Part shown: positions 1-5,900 of the stretch, one piece after another | Layout of the letters: each line of letters opens with the position of its first letter | Numbering within the stretch: the stretch's first letter is position 1 | Assembly (NCBI GenBank): GCA_046340555.1 | Contig: JBKDSL010000134.1 | Span: 1-8,695, forward strand | DNA length: 8,695 bases | Origin: JALRAP01 sp046340555 | Lineage (GTDB): Bacteria > Bacteroidota > Bacteroidia > AKYH767-A > OLB10 | Direction: 5' to 3' | Notes under the pieces: generated by a model | Told to the model about the DNA's origin: nothing | Databases searched by the model: none | The model's input: the letters and a program-made list of their open reading frames with translations, nothing else | Made by a program: the position numbers and the translations under genes

Positions 1-1
1 T

Positions 2-109
2 TCAAACAGCATAGAATTGGACGCACGGCTACTTTCGGCAGGACTTTATGTGCTTGAGTTTGCTCCAAACGGATATCCTCCCGTTAGAACCCGTATCATG
101 GTCAAGTAG
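2..109 (+). CDS. C-terminal fragment of a protein with a T9SS type A-like sorting domain (5' end outside window)
   Basis: The second reading frame is open from the window edge to a TAG at 107-109 and encodes 35 residues. They include the stretch LSAGLYVLEF and end in RTRIMVK. This resembles the C-terminal type A sorting domain of type IX secretion cargo in Bacteroidota, where a hydrophobic strand of the form L.AG.Y.L is followed by a short loop and a final basic-hydrophobic strand ending in VK or similar. Such a domain directs export through the outer membrane and is then cleaved. The catalytic or adhesive part of the protein lies outside the window, so its function cannot be named. The fragment overlaps the upstream extension of the kinase frame, which helps place the kinase start at 165. 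The call rests on pattern resemblance over a short stretch. Confidence 0.55.
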   Translation, partial: SNSIELDARLLSAGLYVLEFAPNGYPPVRTRIMVK

Positions 110-139
110 TTTGTGCCATATTTGTTTTGGTTATTTTCG
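110..139 (+). promoter_or_regulatory. Possible weak Bacteroidota promoter for the histidine kinase gene
   Basis: A TTTG at 110-113 is followed after 18 bases by TATTTTCG at 132-139, which is one mismatch from the Bacteroidota -7 consensus TAnnTTTG. It lies between the stop of the upstream gene (109) and the kinase ATG (165), the right place for a promoter. The region is T-rich, so a chance match is quite possible. Read-through from the upstream gene is the alternative. Confidence 0.25.
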
Positions 140-164
140 CCTTAACAAACATTTTTCCGTACCC

Positions 165-1106
165 ATGAAACCCGCCTCACTCAGTCGACCACTCTTGTTT
201 TTCTACATCTTGGTAATCTATGTGTTACTGCAATTTTCTTGGTGGGCCTTCCTGTTGATTGATTTGAATAGGGAGGTCTACAGTCAAGGCATGGCTATTG
301 GAAGTCAGGAAGCATTCTCCAGTTTCGACAAGAAAAAGATGATGGTGCTTGGCGAAGGTTTGGTGTTCCTGGCTATTCTCGTTTTCGGAATCCATAAGAC
401 ACGCGAAGCCTTCCGTAAGGAGTTTGCCTTAGCTCGTCAACAGCGTAATTTCCTGCTCTCAGTAACGCATGAATTCAAGTCGCCTTTGTCGGCAATCAAA
501 TTGGGTTTGCAAACCATTCAAAAGCGAGATTTGGATGCATCCCAATTGCAAAAATTGGTGGGATCCGCCATACATGAAACAGATCGCATCCACATGTTGC
601 TAGAGGATACCCTCACGGCTGCTCGTATCGAGTCGCGCAATTTCGAGCTCAACATGGAGCTGGTGGATTGGTCCGATTGCTGTTCTTCTGTGGCTCATCG
701 CAAATCCATAGAATGGGAGGGCAAACGTCAGCTGCGCATGGAAATCGAGGATGGTGTTCGGGTGCAAGGCGACCAACAGGCGCTGGTTTCAGTGTTGGTT
801 AACCTGCTCGATAATGCTGACAAATATTCGCCCAAGGAGGGTGTCATCAAGGTTCAATTGAAATCCAAAGATCATGAGGCGATCCTTTCAGTTGCCGATA
901 ACGGACCTGGTGTGCCTGCTTCTGAGCGGCAGGCGGTTTTTCAAAAGTTTTACCGCTTGGGTAATGAAGAGACTCGACGTACTACCGGCACGGGTTTGGG
1001 ACTTTATATCGTTAAAAACCTGGTCAATTTGCACAAGGGGAAGGTCGCTATCGGCGAAAACCACCCCTCTGGGGCTGTTTTTAAAGTAACTTTGCCTTGT
1101 GTTTAA
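165..1106 (+). CDS. Sensor histidine kinase, two transmembrane segments, HisKA-HATPase_c
   Basis: A 313-residue membrane sensor kinase that would autophosphorylate on histidine and pass the phosphate to a response regulator. Hydrophobic segments at about residues 9-33 and 59-76 frame a short extracytoplasmic loop of about 25 residues, too small for a known sensor domain. The HisKA H-box is SVTHEFKSPLSAIK with the phospho-acceptor His102. The ATPase domain shows the N-box (NLLDNADKYSP, Asn213 and Asn217), the G1 box (DNGPGV, 245-250), the F-box (FQKFYR, 259-264) and the G2 box (GTGLGL, 275-280). All look intact, so it should be active. I chose the ATG at 165 because the open frame from 48 overlaps the upstream coding end and would put a poor leader ahead of a good N-terminal membrane anchor. 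No PAS, HAMP or receiver domain is visible, and no response regulator lies nearby. The stop is 6 bases before gpmI, so the two are probably co-transcribed. Its signal and partner cannot be inferred. Confidence 0.9.
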   Translation: MKPASLSRPLLFFYILVIYVLLQFSWWAFLLIDLNREVYSQGMAIGSQEAFSSFDKKKMMVLGEGLVFLAILVFGIHKTREAFRKEFALARQQRNFLLSVTHEFKSPLSAIKLGLQTIQKRDLDASQLQKLVGSAIHETDRIHMLLEDTLTAARIESRNFELNMELVDWSDCCSSVAHRKSIEWEGKRQLRMEIEDGVRVQGDQQALVSVLVNLLDNADKYSPKEGVIKVQLKSKDHEAILSVADNGPGVPASERQAVFQKFYRLGNEETRRTTGTGLGLYIVKNLVNLHKGKVAIGENHPSGAVFKVTLPCV

Positions 1107-1112
1107 ACAACC

Positions 1113-2057
1113 ATGAAAACAGGCAAGGTGATGTTGATTGTGATGGATGGGTGGGGGGAAGCCCCGGCCTCATCCGCCAATGCGATTAGCGCCGCCCACA
1201 CGCCAAATGTGAATGGGTTTTATGAATCGAGGCCACATGCTCGGTTGCGCACCTCGGGCGAGGATGTGGGTTTGCCCGAAGGCCAGATGGGTAATTCTGA
1301 GGTGGGACATTTGAACATCGGCGCAGGCCGTGTGGTATATCAGGAGTTGGCCCTCATCAACAAAGCCATCCGTGAAAAAACCATCGATACCAACCCCGAA
1401 CTGCTTTGCACATTCGAATATTGTAAATCCCAGAATAAACCACTGCACCTCATCGGGTTGGTTTCCGATGGAGGTGTTCACTCCCATATCGATCATTTGG
1501 TGGCGTTATGCTGTTTAGCGCATTCACACAGCATCCCCAAGGTGGTTGTTCATGCTTTTACCGATGGCAGAGACACTGACCCTATGTCGGGCGCCGCATA
1601 CTTAGACGACTTGCAAAATCGCGTCGCAACTTATGGCGTGCATATTGCAAGCATCATCGGCCGTTATTATGCAATGGACCGCGACAAGCGATGGGAGCGT
1701 GTGAAATTGGCTTACGACCTGTTGGTGCATGGGGAAGGCAAGTCGTTCGGTTCTGTTGGAGAAGCAATGCGCCAATCTTATGCCGATGGTGTTACGGATG
1801 AATTCATAAAACCGGTTGTGCTTTCAGATGCACAAGGGAAGGTTACCACCATTCAGGATGGCGATGCGGTCTTGTGTTTCAATTTCCGCACCGACCGTTG
1901 TCGCGAAATCACGCAAGTGCTCACGCAACAAGCCATGCCGGAGTTCAAGATGCAACCGCTTTCGTTGCATTACACCACCATGACACGCTATGACAATACC
2001 TTCCAACGAATCGGTGTCGTGTTCGAAAAAGATAACTTGGCTTCCACACTCGGCTAA
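1113..2057 (+). CDS. gpmI: GpmI N-terminal fragment (314 aa, up to the internal stop)
   Basis: This is the polypeptide actually encoded before the TAA. It carries the first part of the phosphatase domain (Asp12, Ser62) and the whole phosphotransferase domain (about residues 77-310, with Asp154, Arg184, Arg190, Arg259 and Arg262). It lacks Lys332 and the metal ligands Asp399, His403, Asp440, His441 and His458, so alone it should have no mutase activity. The ATG at 1113 lies 6 bases after the kinase stop and gives the canonical start MKTGKVMLIVMDGWG. It should be read as one half of the interrupted gene, not an independent gene. Confidence 0.6.
   Translation: MKTGKVMLIVMDGWGEAPASSANAISAAHTPNVNGFYESRPHARLRTSGEDVGLPEGQMGNSEVGHLNIGAGRVVYQELALINKAIREKTIDTNPELLCTFEYCKSQNKPLHLIGLVSDGGVHSHIDHLVALCCLAHSHSIPKVVVHAFTDGRDTDPMSGAAYLDDLQNRVATYGVHIASIIGRYYAMDRDKRWERVKLAYDLLVHGEGKSFGSVGEAMRQSYADGVTDEFIKPVVLSDAQGKVTTIQDGDAVLCFNFRTDRCREITQVLTQQAMPEFKMQPLSLHYTTMTRYDNTFQRIGVVFEKDNLASTLG
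2055..2057 (+). other. In-frame TAA interrupting gpmI at codon 315
   Basis: Codons before the stop read ASTLG and codons after it read VVSLADKSQLRMAETEKY, which joins smoothly to the conserved family pattern LGE(V)...AETEKY. Both halves lie in the same frame. TAA also ends the kinase, pepP, sdhA and sdhB in this window, so it is an ordinary stop codon in this organism. Confidence 0.9.
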
Positions 2058-2090
2058 GTTGTTTCCCTTGCGGACAAGTCGCAGCTGCGT

Positions 2091-2639
2091 ATGGCCGAAA
2101 CAGAGAAGTATCCTCACGTTACGTTTTTCTTTTCCGGAGGCCGGGAAGAGGTTTTTCCAGGAGAGGAACGTATTGTGATTCCTTCCCCCAAGGTTCCTAC
2201 CTACGACCTCAAGCCTTCTATGAGTGCCCGCGAACTAACGGACGCATTGTTGCCCGCTATCCGTGCCGATAAGTATGATTTCATTTGTGTGAACTTCGCC
2301 AATGCCGACATGGTTGGCCACACCGGAGTATTCAAGGCAGCGGTTGAGGCTGTAGAAACCGTGGATCAATGTGTAGGCGAAATTGTTCGCGAAGGGCTGA
2401 AGCAAGGCTATGATTTTTTGATTACAGCCGATCACGGAAATGCCGATATGATGATCAATCCGGATGGCAGTCCCAACACGGCGCACACGACCAATCCAGT
2501 TCCCTGTTTCTACATTTCAGCGCGCAACACTGATTTAAAAATCTCGGATGGCCGTTTGGCCGATCTGGCTCCAACCGTGTTGCGACTGATGGGGATTGAA
2601 CAGCCTGTAGCCATGACAGGCAAGGTCTTGTTGACATGA
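2091..2639 (+). CDS. gpmI: GpmI C-terminal fragment (182 aa from the first in-frame ATG after the stop)
   Basis: This is the remainder of the phosphatase domain, beginning MAETEKYPHVTFFF. It contains Lys332 and the metal-binding residues Asp399, His403, Asp440, His441 and His458 (full-length numbering). The ATG at 2091 is 33 bases after the TAA. Initiation there would need reinitiation or internal entry, and the bases just upstream are not A-rich like those before most other starts in the window. Without the Ser62 half it cannot catalyse the reaction. Whether it is translated is unknown. Confidence 0.5.
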   Translation: MAETEKYPHVTFFFSGGREEVFPGEERIVIPSPKVPTYDLKPSMSARELTDALLPAIRADKYDFICVNFANADMVGHTGVFKAAVEAVETVDQCVGEIVREGLKQGYDFLITADHGNADMMINPDGSPNTAHTTNPVPCFYISARNTDLKISDGRLADLAPTVLRLMGIEQPVAMTGKVLLT

Positions 2640-2669
2640 GGTTGTTGATGATTTAAGCTGTTTGCAAGC

Positions 2670-2698
2670 TTGACCATTTTGCTTACAAAGTAATTTTG
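2670..2698 (+). promoter_or_regulatory. Bacteroidota-type promoter for the outer-membrane protein gene
   Basis: TTG at 2670-2672, an 18-base spacer, then TAATTTTG at 2691-2698, an exact match to the -7 consensus TAnnTTTG of the Bacteroidota primary sigma factor. It lies 34 bases before the ATG at 2732, giving a short leader. It separates this gene from gpmI transcriptionally. Confidence 0.65.
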
Positions 2699-2731
2699 CG
2701 AATATTGATAATAGCGCATCCCATTCGCGAC

Positions 2732-3619
2732 ATGAGACTTTTGAGATTTCCGATAACCGTTTTGTTACTATCGCTTTCCGCTATTGGCCAAGTCCAGGCG
2801 CAATCCGATTTTTCTATGACCATTGGTGGCGGCCCCATTTTTTACAATGGAGATCTTAGCGACAGCCGTTTGATTCCTCCAACAAAGCTGATGAGCATAC
2901 AATATGGATTGGAAGGTACGGCTATGATTACCGACCGGGTTGAGATGGGGCTGGGTTATACCAGAGGGACCTTGAAGGGAGACGATGCCTTGAGTAACGA
3001 CAAATACAAACGGATCAGGAACCTTTCATTTTCTACTAGTCTGTCGGAGTTCTCGCTCAAGATGCGATTGGAGGTTTTCAAGACAGTCGATTTTAGGCCT
3101 GTAAACACTGCTTTGATTGTCGGATTTGGATTGATTCGTTTCAACCCAACTGCTGAAATCAATGGCAACGAAGTGGATTTGCATCCGCTCGGCACCGAAG
3201 GGCAATTCATCAACAATTCGGATTATCCGGTTCCATACAAGCACACCAGTATGGTATTTATGGCTGGCATCGGAACTCGAATCACCTTGAACTCGCGCTG
3301 GGCGCTGTTGCTGGATCTCACGCCTCGAATCACATTCACGGATTACATCGATGATGTGAGCGGAGCTTATCCTGATTCGGCTGCATTGGCCACATCGCCA
3401 GGAGGATCTTTGGCAGTACAAGCTTCCTATCAAGGACTGAACAGCTCATTCCCCGGTAAGGGGCGCCAAAGGGGAAGCCCCGATAATAATGATGTGTACG
3501 TGGTGGGAGGAATATCCCTACGCTATTACTTTGGAGAGCCTTACCACTCTGGTTCAAAACCAGGTGTCTTGCGGAGAATCAAAAACGCCAAAGGCGGCTG
3601 GTGGGGCGATCGCCATTGA
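2732..3619 (+). CDS. DUF6089-like outer-membrane beta-barrel protein
   Basis: A 295-residue exported protein. Residues 1-24 form a signal peptide: a basic MRLLRFP start, the hydrophobic core ITVLLLSLSAIG, then a VQAQ-type cleavage site. The mature part consists of alternating-hydrophobicity strands with motifs typical of the DUF6089 family of Bacteroidota: GGGPIFYNGDLSD near the N-terminus, FGLIRFNPTAEING followed by PLGTEGQ (about 132-158), FTDYIDDVSGAYPD (about 202-215), and a closing strand VYVVGGISLRYYFG (255-268). About 27 residues, basic and glycine-rich, follow the last strand. That is unusual for a barrel that normally ends at its final aromatic strand. I chose the ATG at 2732 because it gives a clean signal peptide; an upstream TTG at 2696 overlaps the promoter. 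The molecular function of the family is not established. The gene stands alone and converges on pepP. Confidence 0.8.
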   Translation: MRLLRFPITVLLLSLSAIGQVQAQSDFSMTIGGGPIFYNGDLSDSRLIPPTKLMSIQYGLEGTAMITDRVEMGLGYTRGTLKGDDALSNDKYKRIRNLSFSTSLSEFSLKMRLEVFKTVDFRPVNTALIVGFGLIRFNPTAEINGNEVDLHPLGTEGQFINNSDYPVPYKHTSMVFMAGIGTRITLNSRWALLLDLTPRITFTDYIDDVSGAYPDSAALATSPGGSLAVQASYQGLNSSFPGKGRQRGSPDNNDVYVVGGISLRYYFGEPYHSGSKPGVLRRIKNAKGGWWGDRH

Positions 3620-3628
3620 GTCAACCGC

Positions 3629-4918
3629 TTATTTTGCCATCAGCGCTTCGATTTCATCCGCTTCAATCGGTATGGTGGCCATCAAATCGATAGGCCCTTT
3701 TTCCGTTAACAAGATGTCGTTTTCTATGCGGATACCCAATCCCTCTTGAGGGATATAGATGCCGGGTTCACAAGTGAAAACCATACCGGCCTGCATGGGC
3801 GCGTAACGGTCGCCGATGTCGTGTACATCCAGTCCTAAGAAGTGCGAAGTGCCATGCATGAAGTATTTCTTGTAAGCAGGAGCTGATGGGTTCTGGTTTT
3901 TCACTTCCGTTTCGGTCAGTAAGCCCAACGATACCAATTCGCGTTCCATCACATAGCCAACTTCCTTATGGTATTGCTCAATGGTGTTGCCGGGCACCAG
4001 CATGGCCGTGGCGGCACGCATCACGCGAAGTACGGCATTGTACACATCCTTTTGGCGCTGTGTGAATTTGCCGTTTACCGGGATGCAGCGGGTGAGGTCT
4101 GCCGCATAGTTGGCGTACTCAGCACCGAAATCCATCAGAATCACATCGCCATCATTACATACCCTGTTGTTCTCATTGTAATGCAATACACAGGCAGAAG
4201 GTCCCGAAGCTATAATCGGAGTATAGGCATGGCCAGTTGCACGGTTTCGTAAGAATTCGTGTGTGATTTCAGCCTCAATCTCGTACTCCGTTACCCCGGG
4301 CTTGGTAAAAGCCAATACCCTTCGGAAAGCCAGTTCGGTGATATGCATGGCTTCCTTCATAACGGCTATTTCAGTTTCCGACTTAATGCTGCGCAATTCA
4401 GCCATGATAGGAGCACTGCGTCCTATGCGATGCGAGGCATATTTGTTTTGGATGTCGTGGGCGAAACGAAGGTCGCGGTAAGGCACTGGCGATGAAAAAC
4501 GGTCGTTTTCGTTTAGGTTCAGGAATATGGAGGTGCTGTGGTTCAATATAACGGTCATGATGGCATCCATCTCTTCCAGCCAAAAAATGGAACTGATACC
4601 AGAAGCCTGCCGGGCTTCCTCTTTGGTGTATTTATGGCCTTCCCAAACAGCTATGTGCTCGTTGGTCTTGCGCAGAAAAAGTACCTCACGGTATTGGGGC
4701 AAGGGGCAATCGGGGCTGATAACCAGAATGGTTTGTTCTTGGTCGATGCCGGATAGGTAGAAGATATCAGACTGCTGACGAAACGGAAAGTTGGCATCTC
4801 CACACCTGGGCATCTCGTCATTGGAGTTGAAGATGGCCGAAGCGCCCTGGTCTAAACGGGACTTGAATCTTCTGCGGTTTTCTATAAATAGCTCTTTAGC
4901 AATAGGATGGTATTTCAT
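3629..4918 (-). CDS. pepP: Xaa-Pro aminopeptidase (aminopeptidase P, M24B family)
   Basis: A 429-residue cytoplasmic metallopeptidase that removes the N-terminal residue from peptides with proline in position two. The N-terminal creatinase-like domain covers about residues 1-165 (DANFPFRQQSDIFYLSG is typical), and the pita-bread catalytic domain runs from about 175. Two-metal ligands are visible: Asp263 (LMDFGAEY), Asp274 (AADLTR), His359 (HGTSHFLGLDVHD), Glu384 (CEPGIYIP) and Glu399 (RIENDILLTE). His355 of the same HGTSH motif is also present. Length matches E. coli PepP. The ATG with its first base at 4918 gives the typical MKYHPI start. The longer frame up to 5140 runs through the sdhC promoter and start and has no family resemblance. 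It is divergent from sdhC across 164 bases and convergent with the barrel gene, 9 bases apart, with no clear terminator between. A near-consensus -7 box (TATTTTTA, read on the minus strand, 4974-4967) could serve as its promoter, but this is weak. Confidence 0.93.
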   Translation of the reverse strand: MKYHPIAKELFIENRRRFKSRLDQGASAIFNSNDEMPRCGDANFPFRQQSDIFYLSGIDQEQTILVISPDCPLPQYREVLFLRKTNEHIAVWEGHKYTKEEARQASGISSIFWLEEMDAIMTVILNHSTSIFLNLNENDRFSSPVPYRDLRFAHDIQNKYASHRIGRSAPIMAELRSIKSETEIAVMKEAMHITELAFRRVLAFTKPGVTEYEIEAEITHEFLRNRATGHAYTPIIASGPSACVLHYNENNRVCNDGDVILMDFGAEYANYAADLTRCIPVNGKFTQRQKDVYNAVLRVMRAATAMLVPGNTIEQYHKEVGYVMERELVSLGLLTETEVKNQNPSAPAYKKYFMHGTSHFLGLDVHDIGDRYAPMQAGMVFTCEPGIYIPQEGLGIRIENDILLTEKGPIDLMATIPIEADEIEALMAK

Positions 4919-5026
4919 AAGGACACTTTTTGGTCGGTTAAAACAATTGGTTGTTCTGAATAGTTGTAAAAATAGGGCACTCGCTCCAATCAATTCACAG
5001 GCGGTTAACAAAATTGTCACAACATC

Positions 5027-5057
5027 TTGAAAGGGAAGGTTGTCCCGTTTAAATTTG
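5027..5057 (+). promoter_or_regulatory. Bacteroidota-type promoter of the sdhCAB operon
   Basis: TTG at 5027-5029, a 20-base spacer, then TAAATTTG at 5050-5057, an exact TAnnTTTG match. The sdhC ATG is 25 bases beyond, leaving a short, A-rich leader. This is the only strong promoter candidate in the 164-base region between the divergent pepP and sdhC starts. I see no obvious operator palindrome around it. Confidence 0.65.
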
Positions 5058-5082
5058 CGACCTTCAAAAGCACCAACAAACC

Positions 5083-5874
5083 ATGGGTTCTGTAACTCGA
5101 TTCTTAGATTCCTCCATCGGCCGCAAGGTCTTAATGTCATTGACAGGACTGTTCCTGTGCACGTTCCTGATTGTTCATGCCACAGGAAACCTGCAGCTTT
5201 TTAAAAACGACATGGGATTGGCCTTCAACCAATATTCGGTTTTCATGACCACTTTCACGCCGATCAAGATCGTGTCGTACCTGTTGTATGCCACCATTTT
5301 ATTGCATGCCATCAGCGGTATTCGTTTGGCATTGGCAAACAAAGCAGCAAGGCCGGTGGGTTATGGATCCTCCAAGGCGCCGGGCTCATCGTCTTGGGCT
5401 TCATCTAACATGATGGTGTTAGGTTTCATCATCCTCATATTCTTGGTTACACACATGTCCAACTTCTGGTATAAATACAAGTTCGGTGATGTGGAGTGGG
5501 TGAGGTACGAGGTGAGTGTCATGGATGGCATCGTAATGGGTAAGTCGACCTTGCCATCCGCACCCAACATGCAGCCACATGAATATGTGGTTAATGATGG
5601 TGTAACAGCCCCCACCAAATTCGTGATTGTAAAAGACCTCTACTCCGTAGTGCAGTTGGCTTTCCAAGAAGTATGGATCGTTGCACTTTACTTGCTAGGT
5701 ATGTTGGCCATCGCCTACCACCTGGTGCATGGTTTCCAGAGCTCGTTCCAAACCCTGGGTTTGCGCCATCCCGCCGTAGCGGGTATCATCCGCAACGTTG
5801 GTGTATGGGTGTTTGGCATCATCATTCCCATCGCATTTGCCTCGATGCCTGTGTATTTCTTCTTCTTCGCCTGA
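5083..5874 (+). CDS. sdhC: Succinate dehydrogenase cytochrome b558 subunit (membrane anchor)
   Basis: The 263-residue membrane anchor of a type B succinate:quinone oxidoreductase. It carries two hemes b and passes electrons between the iron-sulfur subunit and the quinone. Five hydrophobic segments lie at about 16-37, 60-84, 108-130, 195-217 and 235-258. Candidate heme ligands match the family: His32 (VHATGNL), His75 (LLHAISG), His124 (VTHMSNF) and His216 (HLVHGFQSSFQTLG), with His213 also present. FNQYSVFMTT and ARPVGY...SSWASSNMMVLG are typical of Bacteroidota members. The segment between helices 3 and 4 (about 131-194) is longer than in simple members and would face the periplasm if the N-terminus is cytoplasmic. 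One large anchor replaces separate SdhC and SdhD, which is why no sdhD is present. It is first in the operon, 26 bases before sdhA. By sequence alone the complex could run as succinate dehydrogenase or fumarate reductase. Confidence 0.93.
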   Translation: MGSVTRFLDSSIGRKVLMSLTGLFLCTFLIVHATGNLQLFKNDMGLAFNQYSVFMTTFTPIKIVSYLLYATILLHAISGIRLALANKAARPVGYGSSKAPGSSSWASSNMMVLGFIILIFLVTHMSNFWYKYKFGDVEWVRYEVSVMDGIVMGKSTLPSAPNMQPHEYVVNDGVTAPTKFVIVKDLYSVVQLAFQEVWIVALYLLGMLAIAYHLVHGFQSSFQTLGLRHPAVAGIIRNVGVWVFGIIIPIAFASMPVYFFFFA

Positions 5875-5900
5875 TCATTACCAAATCATAACATCTCCCC

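Larger units (their letters stand above)
1113..2639 (+). pseudogene. gpmI: 2,3-bisphosphoglycerate-independent phosphoglycerate mutase, interrupted by an in-frame TAA
   Basis: The cytoplasmic enzyme interconverts 3- and 2-phosphoglycerate in glycolysis and gluconeogenesis using two Mn ions and a phosphoserine intermediate. Read through the stop, the frame gives 508 residues, the usual family length. By comparison with the Bacillus enzyme, the key residues are Asp12, Ser62 (the phosphorylated serine, in GNSEVGH), His123, Asp154 (TDGRDTDP), Arg184, Arg190, Arg259 and Arg262 (NFRTDR), Lys332 (ETEKY), Asp399 and His403 (NADMVGH), Asp440 and His441 (TADHGNAD) and His458. None is missing. Codon 315 is TAA (2055-2057), where relatives usually have Glu after Leu-Gly. 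A single G-to-T change of GAA would explain it. There is no frameshift, and the downstream reading stays conserved. This may be a sequencing error, a recent nonsense mutation or, less likely, a functional split gene. The family assignment is certain; the pseudogene status is not. Confidence 0.8.

Noticed and set aside
121..149. Inverted repeat TTTGTT...AACAAA upstream of the kinase as an operator
   Set aside because: Six bases per arm with a 17-base gap in an AT-rich region is easily expected by chance.
48..164. Longer N-terminus for the histidine kinase from the ATG at 48
   Set aside because: It overlaps the coding end of the upstream gene in another frame and adds a leader with no family pattern; the ATG at 165 starts right before the membrane anchor.
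2040..2095. A frameshift in gpmI
   Set aside because: Start positions 1113 and 2091 are in the same frame and the translation joins without shift, so it is a substitution-type stop, not an indel.
2655..2671. Hairpin AAGCT-GTTTGCA-AGCTT as a gpmI terminator
   Set aside because: The stem is only 5 bp with no T run directly after it, and it overlaps the TTG element of the next promoter.
2696..2731. TTG start for the barrel protein at 2696
   Set aside because: It lies inside the -7 promoter box and spoils the signal peptide; the ATG at 2732 fits better.
4919..5140. Longer N-terminus for the aminopeptidase up to 5140 on the minus strand
   Set aside because: It would cover the sdhC promoter and start, and the added 74 residues do not resemble aminopeptidase P.
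5875..5900. A missing sdhD gene
   Set aside because: Type B enzymes with one five-helix anchor need no SdhD; the operon is complete as sdhCAB.
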